Assembly (NCBI RefSeq): GCF_002482975.1
Contig: NZ_DLHA01000026.1
Location: 60,763 to 124,762 of the forward strand
From: Flavobacterium sp. UBA7680
GTDB taxonomy: Bacteria; Bacteroidota; Bacteroidia; Flavobacteriales; Flavobacteriaceae
Length of the DNA: 64,000 bases
Direction: 5' to 3'
Shown here piece after piece: positions 43,150 to 52,943 of this stretch. The notes under the pieces are model-generated. The model was not told where the DNA came from, ran no database searches, and worked only from the letters and a program-made list of their open reading frames with translations. Made by a program: the position numbers and the translations under genes. The stretch's first letter is position 1. The number at the start of each line of letters is the position of its first letter.

Positions 43150-44751
43150 ATGAAAAATTTCGCCCAACTTATAAAAACGCTGGACAGTTCAAACAAAACG
43201 AACGTAAAGGTCGACGCACTGACGACGTATTTTAAAAATGCATCGCCGGAAGATAAAGTATGGACTATTGCCATTCTTTCGCATCGTCGTCCGGCCAGAC
43301 CTGTTAATACAACATTATTACGTCTTTGGGCAAATGAACTGGCGAATATTCCGTTGTGGCTTTTTGAAGAAAGTTACCATATTGTGGGCGATTTGGCTGA
43401 AACTATTGCTTTGATAATTCCAACTACAAAAGAACATTCCGATAAAAGTTTAACCGAATTTCTACAGGAAATCATTGCCTTAAAAAAGAAAACCGATTCG
43501 GAGAAAAAAGAATATTTACATGAAAACTGGGTAGCTTTAAATTATTACGAACGTTTCGTTTTTACCAAATTAATTACCGGAAGCTTCAGAATCGGCGTAA
43601 GCCAAAAATTAATGACAAGGGCTTTATCAAAAGCAGAAAATGTAGATGAAGATGCGCTGGCTTATAAATTAATGGGAAACTGGAACCCGAATACCATTAC
43701 GTTTCAGGAATTGATTTTGGATGAAAAAAGCTCTGATTATTTATCAAAACCCTATCCGTTTTATCTCGCGTATCCAATTGAAGGCGAAGTCGAAGATTTA
43801 GGAAATCCCGAAGATTGGTCTATCGAACATAAATGGGACGGAATTCGTTCGCAAACCATTATTCGCGACGATGAAATTTATGTTTGGTCAAGAGGCGAGG
43901 AGTTGGTTACCGATAAATATCCTGAATTTAAAACTTTCGTTGGACTTATTCCAAACGGAACTGTAATTGATGCCGAAATCTTGGCTTTTCCTGAAAAGGA
44001 AATCGGAACTTTTAATGATTTACAAGCCCGAATTGGACGTAAAACCATATCGGCAAATTTGCTTGAAAAAGTTCCGGTTATTCTTAAAGCGTATGATATT
44101 TTAGAATGGGAAGGAAAAGATATTCGAAATTTACCGTATATAGAAAGAAGAAAATTATTGGAAGATTTATATGAAGAAATAAAAGATTATACGACTTCTT
44201 TTCAGCTTTCAAAACGAGTTGCTTTAACTTCTTGGGAAGATGTAGCAAACGAAAGAGAGCGCGCCCGCGAAATGAAAAGTGAAGGTTTGATGATAAAACG
44301 CAACAATTCGCCGTACCAAGTTGGAAGAAAAAAAGGCGATTGGTGGAAATGGAAAATCGAACCTTTGGTAATTGATGCCGTTCTCACATACGCCATGCGT
44401 GGACACGGACGACGCTCGAATTTATTTACCGATTATACTTTTGCGCTTTGGCAAAACAATGAAAAAGGAGAAAAAGAACTCGTCACTTTCGCAAAAGCAT
44501 ATTCCGGTTTAACCGATGCTGAATTCAGAAAAGTAGATGATTTTATAAAAAAGAATACTTTAGAACGTTTTGGTCCTGTTCGAAGCGTAACGCCACAATT
44601 GGTTTTTGAAATTGGTTTCGAAGGAATTTCTCTTTCTAAAAGACATAAAAGCGGAATTGCCACTCGTTTTCCAAGAATTTTAAGATGGCGACAAGACAAA
44701 AAAATAGAAGAAGCCAATTCTATCGAAGATTTAAAAAATATGATTTCATAA
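43150..44751 (+). CDS. ATP-dependent DNA ligase of the repair cluster
   Basis: 533 residues. It seals nicks in repair using ATP. The adenylated lysine is K228 in EHKWDGIR. The other ligase motifs are WSRGEELVTDKYPE, DAEILAF, SEGLMIKR and WWKWKIEP. N-terminal residues 1-200 are the DNA-binding domain of this type, reported for cisplatin-damage-response ligases. The gene belongs to the exonuclease-ligase-helicase-PdeM module. NAD-dependent LigA is expected elsewhere in the genome, so this is an accessory ligase. Confidence 0.94.
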   Translation: MKNFAQLIKTLDSSNKTNVKVDALTTYFKNASPEDKVWTIAILSHRRPARPVNTTLLRLWANELANIPLWLFEESYHIVGDLAETIALIIPTTKEHSDKSLTEFLQEIIALKKKTDSEKKEYLHENWVALNYYERFVFTKLITGSFRIGVSQKLMTRALSKAENVDEDALAYKLMGNWNPNTITFQELILDEKSSDYLSKPYPFYLAYPIEGEVEDLGNPEDWSIEHKWDGIRSQTIIRDDEIYVWSRGEELVTDKYPEFKTFVGLIPNGTVIDAEILAFPEKEIGTFNDLQARIGRKTISANLLEKVPVILKAYDILEWEGKDIRNLPYIERRKLLEDLYEEIKDYTTSFQLSKRVALTSWEDVANERERAREMKSEGLMIKRNNSPYQVGRKKGDWWKWKIEPLVIDAVLTYAMRGHGRRSNLFTDYTFALWQNNEKGEKELVTFAKAYSGLTDAEFRKVDDFIKKNTLERFGPVRSVTPQLVFEIGFEGISLSKRHKSGIATRFPRILRWRQDKKIEEANSIEDLKNMIS

Positions 44752-44764
44752 AATGTTGAATTAA

Positions 44765-44975
44765 ATATATATAGTCCCTACGGGACAATTTGACGCTTCG
44801 AGTTATTTTTTACCAATATATAATCTCTCCGAGATATAATTTTTAGATTTTATTTATTGGTAAAGGAAATTTACAATGTATATGACTAACTAAAAGCTAA
44901 TCCGTTAGGATTTAAATGTTGGTAGCAAAATAGAGATATGTCACAGAAAAACATCCCGTAGGGATTATATATAAA
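44765..44975. repeat. Composite palindromic repeats before the helicase gene
   Basis: TAGTCCCTACGGGACAATTT near the left end and CATCCCGTAGGGATTATATA near the right share an inverted CCCTACGGGA-type unit. Between them are a CTCCGAGATATAATTT unit and A/T-rich DNA. The helicase frame can be read back into this repeat to 44978, but that part is not coding in my view. Confidence 0.6.
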
Positions 44976-45016
44976 TTTTGGAAAATAATAATTACGTCGT
45001 AAGTCAAAATTATATA

Positions 45017-47476
45017 ATGAATAGAGAAGAACTATATGCAATTGCCGAAAACTGGTTTGAAAGTCAAGGTTGGAAATCTTTTCCGTTCCAGACGCAAACC
45101 TGGACTGCTTTTTTGCAGGGAAAAAACGGTTTATTAAACGCGCCAACCGGAAGCGGGAAAACTTACGCCTTATGGTTTCCTGTAGTTCTCGATTACATCA
45201 AAAAAAATCCCGATTATAAAACTAAACACAAAACCGGATTAAAAGCTATTTGGATTACGCCATTACGTGCACTTTCTGTAGAAATAAAACAAGCAGCAGA
45301 ACGAATCATTACCGATTTAGATCTACCATTAACAGTCGGAATTCGTTCCGGAGATACTTCGCAAAGCGAAAGAGCAAAGCAGAAAAATAAAATGCCCGAT
45401 CTTTTAATTACAACGCCCGAAAGTTTACAGCTTCTGTTAGCATCAAAACAATATGAAAAAACGTTTGCCAATTGTGGTGCTATCGTAGTTGATGAATGGC
45501 ATGAATTAATGGGGACCAAACGCGGTGTGCAAATGGAATTGGCGCTTTCGAGATTAAAAACAATTGCGCCAAAAATGCGAATTTGGGGAATTTCGGCAAC
45601 AATAGGAAATCTCGAATTAGCACAAGAAGTTTTATTAGGTCATGATACAGAAGCGTATCAAAATTCAGTTTTGATTAAAGCACACATCAATAAAAAAATC
45701 AAGATAGAATCGATTTTGCCAGAGAAAATGGAAACCTATCCGTGGCGCGGGCACATGGGTTTGCATTTAATTGATGAGGTTGCCAAAATCATCCGAAAAA
45801 GCAAAACGACTTTAATTTTTACCAACGTACGTTCTGCCTGCGAAATTTGGTTTCAGGCTATTTTAGAAAGATATCCCGAATTTGCAGGAGAAATGGCGAT
45901 GCATCACGGAAGCATCAGCAGAGAAACACGTTTGTGGGTGGAAGACGCTATTAGAAATGAAGAATTAAAAGTGGTAGTTTGTACTTCCAGTCTTGATCTT
46001 GGTGTCGATTTTGCGCCTGTTGAAACCATTATTCAAGTTGGCGGACCAAAAGGTGTTGCGAGATTTCTGCAAAGAGCAGGAAGGAGCGGACATCAGCCGG
46101 GGAAAGAAAGTGTGATTTATTTTCTCGCTACACATGCAATGGAATTAATCGAAGCTTCGGCGTTAAAAAAAGCGGTTGCTCAAACCGTTGTCGAAGATCG
46201 AATGCCGTATTTGAACAGCTGGGACGTTTTGGTTCAATATCTGAATACGCTGGCAGTTTCTGACGGATTTTTTCCTGATGAAATTTACGAAGAAGTCAAA
46301 ACAACATTTTGTTATCAAAACATAACCAAAGAAAACTGGAACTGGATTTTAAATTTCATCACAAACGGAAGCCAGAGTTTACAAGCTTACGATGAATTCA
46401 AAAAAGTAGAAATTGAAGAAGACGGACGTTTTAAAATCAACAGCCGTTTTATTGCCATGCATCACCGAATGCAAATGGGAACAATTGTAGGTGATGCCGT
46501 TTTGAATGTGAAATTTTTAAGCGGCGGTTTTATTGGAACTGTCGAAGAATGGTTTGCCTCAAAATTACAGCGAGGTGATGTTTTTACTTTTGCCGGAAGG
46601 CGGCTCGAATTGTTTCAAATTAAAAACATGCAGGTTTTAGTTCGAAAAGCCGATCCTAAAAAAACAGCAAGAGTCGTAAGTTGGATGGGAGGAAGAATGA
46701 CTTTGTCGGCACAGATGAGTGAATTGCTTCGGGAAGAATTGTATGCGGCAAACACAGATAATTTAACGCCTGAATTAAAAGCCTTAAAACCCATTTTTGA
46801 CAGACAGCGAAAAGAAAGTATTGTACCTAATAATGATGAATTTTTAATAGAAACCTTTAAAACGCGTGAAGGTTATCATGCGATTTTTTATCCGTTTGAG
46901 GGCCGATATGTTCATGAAGCAATGGCAAGTTTAATTTCGTATCGAATCAGTTTATTGTCGCCAATCACATTTTCACTGGCTTATAATGATTACGGATTCG
47001 AATTGCTTTCTGATCAGGAAATTGATATGCAGTCTGTTTTTGATAATAATTTGTTTTCGACAGAATATGTTCATCATGATTTGCAGAAAAGCCTGAACGC
47101 AACCGAAATGGCACGCAGAAAATTTCGTGATATTGCCGTAATCGCAGGTTTGGTTTTTACCGGAATGCCCGGAAAACCAATTAAAACAAAACATTTACAA
47201 AGCGGTTCGCAATTGCTTTTTGAAGTTTTTAGGGATTATGAACCCGATAATTTATTATTGCAACAGGCTTTTATCGAAACCTTTGAACATCAGTTAGAAG
47301 AAGGACGTTTAATTCAGGCTATGGAAAGAATAAATAACCAGAATATTGTTTGGAAACAATGCAAGAAACCAACGCCGTTTAGTTTCCCAATCATTACAGA
47401 TCGTTTAAGAGAAAAAATATCAAGCGAAACATTGCAGGAAAGAATTAAAAAAATGACGGCAAGTTATATGAAATAG
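45017..47476 (+). CDS. Ligase-associated Lhr-like DEXH-box helicase
   Basis: 819 residues from the ATG at 45017, since the frame upstream (to a TTG at 44978) lies over a dispersed repeat. Walker A is APTGSGKT (42-49), the DEXH box is DEWH (159-162), and the helicase C-terminal half has QRAGRSGHQPG. The size and C-terminal extension match the ligase-associated helicase of this module, a relative of Lhr. It unwinds DNA or RNA-DNA in repair; substrate not fixed. PdeM follows 6 bases after its stop, so the two are co-transcribed. Confidence 0.93.
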   Translation: MNREELYAIAENWFESQGWKSFPFQTQTWTAFLQGKNGLLNAPTGSGKTYALWFPVVLDYIKKNPDYKTKHKTGLKAIWITPLRALSVEIKQAAERIITDLDLPLTVGIRSGDTSQSERAKQKNKMPDLLITTPESLQLLLASKQYEKTFANCGAIVVDEWHELMGTKRGVQMELALSRLKTIAPKMRIWGISATIGNLELAQEVLLGHDTEAYQNSVLIKAHINKKIKIESILPEKMETYPWRGHMGLHLIDEVAKIIRKSKTTLIFTNVRSACEIWFQAILERYPEFAGEMAMHHGSISRETRLWVEDAIRNEELKVVVCTSSLDLGVDFAPVETIIQVGGPKGVARFLQRAGRSGHQPGKESVIYFLATHAMELIEASALKKAVAQTVVEDRMPYLNSWDVLVQYLNTLAVSDGFFPDEIYEEVKTTFCYQNITKENWNWILNFITNGSQSLQAYDEFKKVEIEEDGRFKINSRFIAMHHRMQMGTIVGDAVLNVKFLSGGFIGTVEEWFASKLQRGDVFTFAGRRLELFQIKNMQVLVRKADPKKTARVVSWMGGRMTLSAQMSELLREELYAANTDNLTPELKALKPIFDRQRKESIVPNNDEFLIETFKTREGYHAIFYPFEGRYVHEAMASLISYRISLLSPITFSLAYNDYGFELLSDQEIDMQSVFDNNLFSTEYVHHDLQKSLNATEMARRKFRDIAVIAGLVFTGMPGKPIKTKHLQSGSQLLFEVFRDYEPDNLLLQQAFIETFEHQLEEGRLIQAMERINNQNIVWKQCKKPTPFSFPIITDRLREKISSETLQERIKKMTASYMK

Positions 47477-47482
47477 GTAAAT

Positions 47483-48115
47483 ATGAACATTAGTATAAAC
47501 AATCAAAATTTTACGTTACATCAATCCGGTGCGGCTTTTTGGGAAGAAAAGAAAATACTTTTTATCTCTGATTTACATTTGGGGAAAATTGCGCATTTTA
47601 GAAAACATGGAATGGCAATTCCTGAAAAAGCGGTTTTGGAAAATTTTGCCCGATTAAATGAAGTGTTGAATTTATTCGATTCTGAAACTATTATTTTTCT
47701 TGGAGATTTATTTCACAGTAAAATCAATAACGAATGGGATTTTTTTGCAGATTGGACTAAAACGGTTTCTCAGCAGATTATCTTGATTGAGGGTAATCAC
47801 GATATTATCTCAAAAAAAAACTACGCTGATCTAAATATTGAAATTTACGAAGAATTAATAATCGATGATTTTCTGCTTACGCATCATCCCACAACAAGAG
47901 AAAACTTTTTTAATTTTTGCGGACACATTCATCCCGGAATAAAACTAAAAGGTTTGGGCAGACAGTTTTTGAGTTTATCCTGTTTTTTTAGAAAACCGCA
48001 TCAATTGATTTTTCCTTCTTTTGGAGAATTCACAGGCAATTTTTACTTAATTCCTGAAGAAAATGACCAAGTTTACGCCATTACAAAAGAAGAAGTAATA
48101 GAAATAAAACGCTGA
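47483..48115 (+). CDS. pdeM: Ligase-associated endonuclease PdeM (calcineurin-like)
   Basis: 210 residues. A calcineurin-type metallophosphoesterase fold with D30-L-H32 (ISDLHLGK), GDLFHSK (D75), GNHDI (104-108), HHP and GHIHPG metal ligands. In the ligase-associated module it acts as an endonuclease on damaged DNA. It overlaps nothing but the helicase ends 6 bases before it. The gene ends 1 base before the stop of apaG, which is on the other strand. Confidence 0.92.
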   Translation: MNISINNQNFTLHQSGAAFWEEKKILFISDLHLGKIAHFRKHGMAIPEKAVLENFARLNEVLNLFDSETIIFLGDLFHSKINNEWDFFADWTKTVSQQIILIEGNHDIISKKNYADLNIEIYEELIIDDFLLTHHPTTRENFFNFCGHIHPGIKLKGLGRQFLSLSCFFRKPHQLIFPSFGEFTGNFYLIPEENDQVYAITKEEVIEIKR

Positions 48116-48116
48116 A

Positions 48117-48503
48117 TTAATTCAATGCAAAAGGAGCGCACATTCTAAAAGTAGGCACAATTACTTTGAAAGTTTTAGTTGTAGTGAAATTTATCATATT
48201 GAAATGACCTTTCATAGCACCGTAAGGAGATGATAATAAACAACCAGAGCTGTAAGTATGGTTTTCACCTGGTTTTAAAACAGGTTTTTTGCCTATAACG
48301 CCTTCACCATCAACAATATCTAAGTCGTTTAATGAATCGTGGATTTCCCAGTGGCGTGAAGTTAGCTGAACAGAATCTTTACTATGATTTTCGATTGTAA
48401 CTACGTAACTAAAAGCAAAGTGAATCTTGTAGTTCTTGAAGTAAGTGCCTTCAAAACTAGTTAGAACCGATATTTTTATGCCTCGTGTAATTTGAGAAAC
48501 CAT
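48117..48503 (-). CDS. apaG: ApaG domain protein
   Basis: 128 residues, the length of bacterial ApaG. The fold is a fibronectin-type beta-sandwich. HFAFSYVVTIENHSKDSVQL, then HWEIHD and the glycine-rich SSGCLLSSPYGAMKGHF are the signature. In E. coli apaG is linked to dinucleoside polyphosphate metabolism and Co/Mg efflux phenotypes, but its biochemical role is unclear. A full -7 box lies at 48537-48544. Confidence 0.92.
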   Translation of the reverse strand: MVSQITRGIKISVLTSFEGTYFKNYKIHFAFSYVVTIENHSKDSVQLTSRHWEIHDSLNDLDIVDGEGVIGKKPVLKPGENHTYSSGCLLSSPYGAMKGHFNMINFTTTKTFKVIVPTFRMCAPFALN

Positions 48504-48536
48504 ATTAACCTAGTAAATCTGTGTGAGTTATAGGCA

Positions 48537-48544
48537 CAAAGCTA
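48537..48544 (-). promoter_or_regulatory. -7 box for apaG
   Basis: TAGCTTTG on the minus strand, full consensus, 34 bases before the start codon, between apaG and the plug gene upstream. Confidence 0.5.
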
Positions 48545-48582
48545 CGAAAAAAAACTAGGAAACCTAAAACCTTAACAATGTT

Positions 48583-49842
48583 TTAATTAACTATGTTTAT
48601 GGAGTTTGCATTGCCTTTTCCTATAACTCTTTGATAACGATCTGTACTTTCTTTGTAATAAACTAATATAGTATACTCATTTTCTGTTTGATAAAAATTA
48701 CCGTCAACGGCATTTTCATTATCTATATTACCTTTTTTATCAGCAACGGTGTATTGAAAATTAGTAAAACCTTGTTTGATCATTATTGCTTTTTCAAAAA
48801 CAGCTTTATCGGTATTATAATCCAGTTTATATTCTGGCGATAAGCTGTAATTATTGAACATTCCCGTAACATAAATATCTTTGTTAAGCCTGAAAGCCGG
48901 AGCCGAAAGCGTGAAATAAACCCAGGCATAATCAGCTTCAATACTGTTGTCTGAACCATTTATGTTTTTCACAACAAAATTACCGTTTACGTCCTGATAA
49001 TTGGTGTAAATCTGATTTCCTCTTGCTGCATTGGTATACAAATAAGCGTTGTAAATATCGTTGTTAGCGCCCACGCGTCCTACATTATTATTTGCAGCAC
49101 GAATGTCTTTGTTTTCAAAATATAAAAATTCATTGCCGCCCCAAAATTGCGTTTCAGCATCGTATTTATAAACCAGTTGATTCCCAATGGTATATTGTGG
49201 TGGAATATTTTTAATGGCAGTATTGAAATTTCCGTTTTGCAATAAAAGAACTTTTACATTTTGAATTGGAGTCTGAAAAGTAATATCATTAGAAACAATC
49301 GAAAAATCCAAATTCTGTTTGTAATCGATATTGCTCAGGTTTCTCGTTCTTTTTACCTGTGCCGCCACCGTACAATGATCTTCGTATAAAATGAATTTTC
49401 GGGAGAAAATAACTTCTTTATCTTCATTTAAAATTTTCAGGATGTAATTTCCGGACAATCTTAACTGTGTTGTAAATTGATTTGGAAACGCCAGTCGGTA
49501 ATGCGAATAAACCTGAAGCGTATTAAATGAGTTCGAATAATCTGTAATTCTCTGACCGTCAAAACCTCTTAAATAATCCGTTTTCGGAATATCAGTTGGT
49601 TTCCAGTTATAATCGCAATGTGTGATTTCAAAATAATAATTGGCTTCGTTGCCAAATAAATCATCAAACTGAAATTCAAAAGTAGAATTCATTTCAAATA
49701 TCGGGACAACATTATTGCCATTCTGAACAAAAGTAACGGTTTTGATATTGTATGGAGGAACTACTTCAGTTTGTATTTCCTGAGCTTTCGCGAAAGTAAA
49801 AACAAAAAACAAAAGCAAACTTTGATATAAAAATTTTGGCAT
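48583..49842 (-). CDS. Type IX secretion system plug protein (DUF5103)
   Basis: 419 residues with a signal peptide ending near AKAQ. The N-terminal domain (IKTVTFVQNGNNVVPIFEMN, FEITHCDYNWKPTDIPKTDY) is the DUF5103 / T9SS plug signature, followed by YSHYRLAFPNQF. Plug sits in the periplasmic side of the SprA translocon in flavobacterial T9SS and closes it when no substrate is present. It fits the type B T9SS substrate at 6525-9500. The rest of the T9SS genes are not in the window. Confidence 0.9.
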   Translation of the reverse strand: MPKFLYQSLLLFFVFTFAKAQEIQTEVVPPYNIKTVTFVQNGNNVVPIFEMNSTFEFQFDDLFGNEANYYFEITHCDYNWKPTDIPKTDYLRGFDGQRITDYSNSFNTLQVYSHYRLAFPNQFTTQLRLSGNYILKILNEDKEVIFSRKFILYEDHCTVAAQVKRTRNLSNIDYKQNLDFSIVSNDITFQTPIQNVKVLLLQNGNFNTAIKNIPPQYTIGNQLVYKYDAETQFWGGNEFLYFENKDIRAANNNVGRVGANNDIYNAYLYTNAARGNQIYTNYQDVNGNFVVKNINGSDNSIEADYAWVYFTLSAPAFRLNKDIYVTGMFNNYSLSPEYKLDYNTDKAVFEKAIMIKQGFTNFQYTVADKKGNIDNENAVDGNFYQTENEYTILVYYKESTDRYQRVIGKGNANSINIVN

Positions 49843-49920
49843 CTTATTACGTTGTAAGATTGTAAATATAAGAATTTTATTAAACGTAATAAGATGCCAT
49901 TTATTGGATAAAGCGATTTA

Positions 49921-52821
49921 TTAAGAATTTAAAATGTATTCTAAATTAGCTTCGATCTCATCATTTATGTAGCTTTCTTCTAAAAGTGAATCAGATAAAA
50001 GCTTTTTATTTTCCTGTAGTTTGATGATTTTTTCTTCTACCGTATTTTTTGAAATAAAACGAATCACGTTTACTTTATTCAGCTGTCCAATTCGGTGCGC
50101 CCTTCCAACTCCTTGTTTTTCTGCAAAAGGATTCCACCAAGGATCTAAAAATAAAACATAAGAAGCTTTTGTAATATTCAAACCAACACCTCCCGCTTTT
50201 AGCGAAATAAAAAACAATAAAGGTTCTTCTTTTTCCTGAAACAGTTTTACCTGTTGTTCTCTTTTGCTGGCTGGAGTTTCACCTGTAATTTCGCAATAGG
50301 CTATTTTGTTTTCCTTGCACCAATCTGTATAGAAATGCAGGTTGGTAACAAACGAACTGAAAATGATTACTTTCTGTTTTGCTTTGACTAAGTTTTCCAG
50401 ATAATTAGTAACGGCAATATATTTTCCGGAATCAATTTCAGATTCCTGATCTACCATTTTCGGGTGATTACTCAATTGCCTTAACTTCATCAGCGTATTA
50501 ATAATACTGATTTTGTCTGGACTTGAACCGTCCATTTTTAGTAAAAAGTTACGCGCTTTTGATTTTTCCTGTTCATATAATTTTTCCTGTTCAGGATCCA
50601 TTTCGCAATAATAAATCTGCTCTGATAATTCAGGTAAATCCTTCAAAACCTGTTCTTTTGTTCGTCGCAAAATATAAGGCTGAACCAGATTTTTTAATTC
50701 AGATAAAACATCTTCATTTTGTTTTTTCTCAATCGGGATTTTAAAATTTTCTGCAAAGAAATTATAAGTTCCCAAAATATCAGGATTAATAAACTGCATT
50801 TGTGACCATAAATCGTCCAGTGAATTTTCGATCGGTGTACCACTTAAAGCGATTTTATGTCCCGTACTTATTTTATTGATGGCTTTAAAAATCTTCGAAT
50901 TTTTATTTTTAATGTATTGACTTTCATCCAAAATCAAATAACGGAAATCATATTTTTCTAAAATTGAAATATCACGATGAACAATGCTGTAACTGGTAAA
51001 AATTAAATCAGTTGTTGCTAACCTTGCGGCTAATTGTTTTCTGTCATTACCTACATATTGCATTTTTGAAAAATGCGGAGTGAACTTTGCAGATTCGTTG
51101 TACCAGTTAAAAACTAATGAAGAAGGTAAAACAATCAAAGTTTTAAGCGGTTCTCTTTCTACAGTAGTTTCGTTTGCGAATAAATCAAAATTGGTGGTTT
51201 TAGTCGTAAATCCTAATTGTTCCTGAACGGCAACCAAAACGGCTAAAGTCTGTAACGTTTTTCCGAGTCCCATATCATCGGCAAGACAAGCGCCTAAATT
51301 AGAATTAAAATGCCCTAAAAGCCATTTTACACCGTCAATTTGGTACGGTCTTAAAGTTGCTTTTAATAAATCAGAAGCTACATATTCGGCTTTATAAGTT
51401 ACATCGTCTTTGATTTCGGCAATAGCATCAAGAGCTGTAAAATTACTTTTGCGTAAAAGTAAAGTTCCGCTTTCTATTTTTCCGAGTTTTGCAAGCGAAC
51501 TGTATTTGCTGAACCATTCTAACGGAATCAAAAAATAGTTTCCGTCAGGCAAAGGAAAGAGCCTTTCTTTACTTTTTATATTCGGAATAATTTCGCTGAA
51601 ATTAATCGTATACGATCCAATTGTAATGATAATTTTGATGTCAAACCAATCTCCATTTGTGTCTTTTGATGTAGAAACCGTATGATTTGATGTAACAATT
51701 TCTTTGCTTTCGAGCTTTAAATTTTGAATGTTAAAACCTAAACTTTCCAGCTTTTCTTTATTGTCAATTATCAATTGAATGTTGATATAAGGATCTGAAG
51801 TTTCAGCTTCAGAATTCAATCCAAATAATTCGTTTTTGATTTTTATTAAACCAATTTCAAGTAATTTATCGACATACAAATTTTCATCAGCATTTCGTTT
51901 AAACTGAATGATTTTCGGTTCATTGGCAACGCTAAAATCTACAAACGAATGTGTTTTCTTCGTTTTACTTCCGTCAAATGAATAGCCGTTATAATCAAAA
52001 TAAAGGTTGAGGTAATAACAGTTTTTAAAGAAATCGTAAACCGGCTGAATCGTGCAGGAAGTAATTTCATCGCGCTGCTCAATCTCAAAACCTGTCGCTT
52101 CGATATCAATTTTTTTAGCTATTTCGGGAATGAAATTCTTAAAGTAATCATCAACTAATTTGGAAGGTATTTCAATTGATTTTTTCTTTAAAAAAGGCAT
52201 CAGTTTTTTAGCATTAAGGGCTGTTAACTGACCTAATTTTTTATTGATAATTAACCAGCCCGGTTCATCCAAAAGGATATCAACATTGCTTTCCATTGGT
52301 AAAAAAGCCGTTTCATTTTCTTTTAAAGAAAGGGTATACGTAATTCCTTCAGCGTGTTTGTCAAATTGAATTTGAGGTTCAAAATAAAGCGGACTGATAT
52401 CAACTCTCGAACGATAAAAATCTTTTTCAGGTCCAATATTTATTGACAACGGAAATTGTTCTTCTACAATTAAACTGTAAAAAGAAGACAGATTTAATTT
52501 TAAATGCTGACGGATTGCAAACTCAATTTTAGAATCTTTTTGTAAATCAGCAATGGTTTTTGCCGATTTGATTTTGGTACTGAACTTTTTGAATATAAAT
52601 TCAGGTTTTAAAGATTCGCAGGCGGTGAGTATTTTTTTTGTATTAGAATTTAAGTCGTCAAAAACAATCCCGAAGCTTTCAATTATTCCGGCAGTTGCTT
52701 TTTTGTCTAGATATTTGATTTCATCGGTATTCTCAACGATGTAGGATGTTGGAATATAAACATTCAGGTTTTTTTCAAAACTGATGTCAAAACAGAACTG
52801 AAATGATTTTGTAGGTTCCAA
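49921..52821 (-). CDS. SNF2-family DEAD/DEAH helicase
   Basis: 966 residues. The C-terminal half is a SNF2 ATPase. Walker A is DDMGLGKTLQTLA near residue 520, the second motif is LDESQYIKN (DESQ box), and SLKAGGVGLNITKASYV plus GRAHRIGQ are late SNF2 motifs. The N-terminal 480 residues are specific to this bacterial group and have no zinc-finger motif that I can see. It probably remodels DNA-protein contacts, but no partner is evident. Terminator-like hairpins are not obvious downstream. Confidence 0.93.
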   Translation of the reverse strand: MEPTKSFQFCFDISFEKNLNVYIPTSYIVENTDEIKYLDKKATAGIIESFGIVFDDLNSNTKKILTACESLKPEFIFKKFSTKIKSAKTIADLQKDSKIEFAIRQHLKLNLSSFYSLIVEEQFPLSINIGPEKDFYRSRVDISPLYFEPQIQFDKHAEGITYTLSLKENETAFLPMESNVDILLDEPGWLIINKKLGQLTALNAKKLMPFLKKKSIEIPSKLVDDYFKNFIPEIAKKIDIEATGFEIEQRDEITSCTIQPVYDFFKNCYYLNLYFDYNGYSFDGSKTKKTHSFVDFSVANEPKIIQFKRNADENLYVDKLLEIGLIKIKNELFGLNSEAETSDPYINIQLIIDNKEKLESLGFNIQNLKLESKEIVTSNHTVSTSKDTNGDWFDIKIIITIGSYTINFSEIIPNIKSKERLFPLPDGNYFLIPLEWFSKYSSLAKLGKIESGTLLLRKSNFTALDAIAEIKDDVTYKAEYVASDLLKATLRPYQIDGVKWLLGHFNSNLGACLADDMGLGKTLQTLAVLVAVQEQLGFTTKTTNFDLFANETTVEREPLKTLIVLPSSLVFNWYNESAKFTPHFSKMQYVGNDRKQLAARLATTDLIFTSYSIVHRDISILEKYDFRYLILDESQYIKNKNSKIFKAINKISTGHKIALSGTPIENSLDDLWSQMQFINPDILGTYNFFAENFKIPIEKKQNEDVLSELKNLVQPYILRRTKEQVLKDLPELSEQIYYCEMDPEQEKLYEQEKSKARNFLLKMDGSSPDKISIINTLMKLRQLSNHPKMVDQESEIDSGKYIAVTNYLENLVKAKQKVIIFSSFVTNLHFYTDWCKENKIAYCEITGETPASKREQQVKLFQEKEEPLLFFISLKAGGVGLNITKASYVLFLDPWWNPFAEKQGVGRAHRIGQLNKVNVIRFISKNTVEEKIIKLQENKKLLSDSLLEESYINDEIEANLEYILNS

Positions 52822-52868
52822 GGTTTAGGGATTTGGTTGGCTTGTAAATTAGAAATTGGGCTAAAAAA

Positions 52869-52909
52869 TAAAGAGTTTTCAAAATATCAATAATTTGAAA
52901 ACTCTTTTA
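52869..52909. terminator. Hairpin between the SNF2 promoter side and the methyltransferase
   Basis: AAAGAGTTTTCAAA pairs with TTTGAAAACTCTTTT across a 9-base loop. On the minus strand it lies downstream of the methyltransferase stop and can terminate it. Confidence 0.75.
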
Positions 52910-52910
52910 A

Positions 52911-52936
52911 AATGAACTTATATCACTTATATGGTG
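52911..52936. repeat. Half copy of the TTATATGGT repeat
   Basis: AATGAACTTATATCACTTAT followed by ATGG; the same unit, with one base changed, forms the right arm of the inverted repeat at 56637-56708. Confidence 0.7.
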
Positions 52937-52943
52937 AAAAAAA

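Noticed and set aside
44978..45016. TTG start of the helicase inside the repeat
   Set aside because: The segment is part of a dispersed repeat; the ATG at 45017 gives a normal N-terminus.
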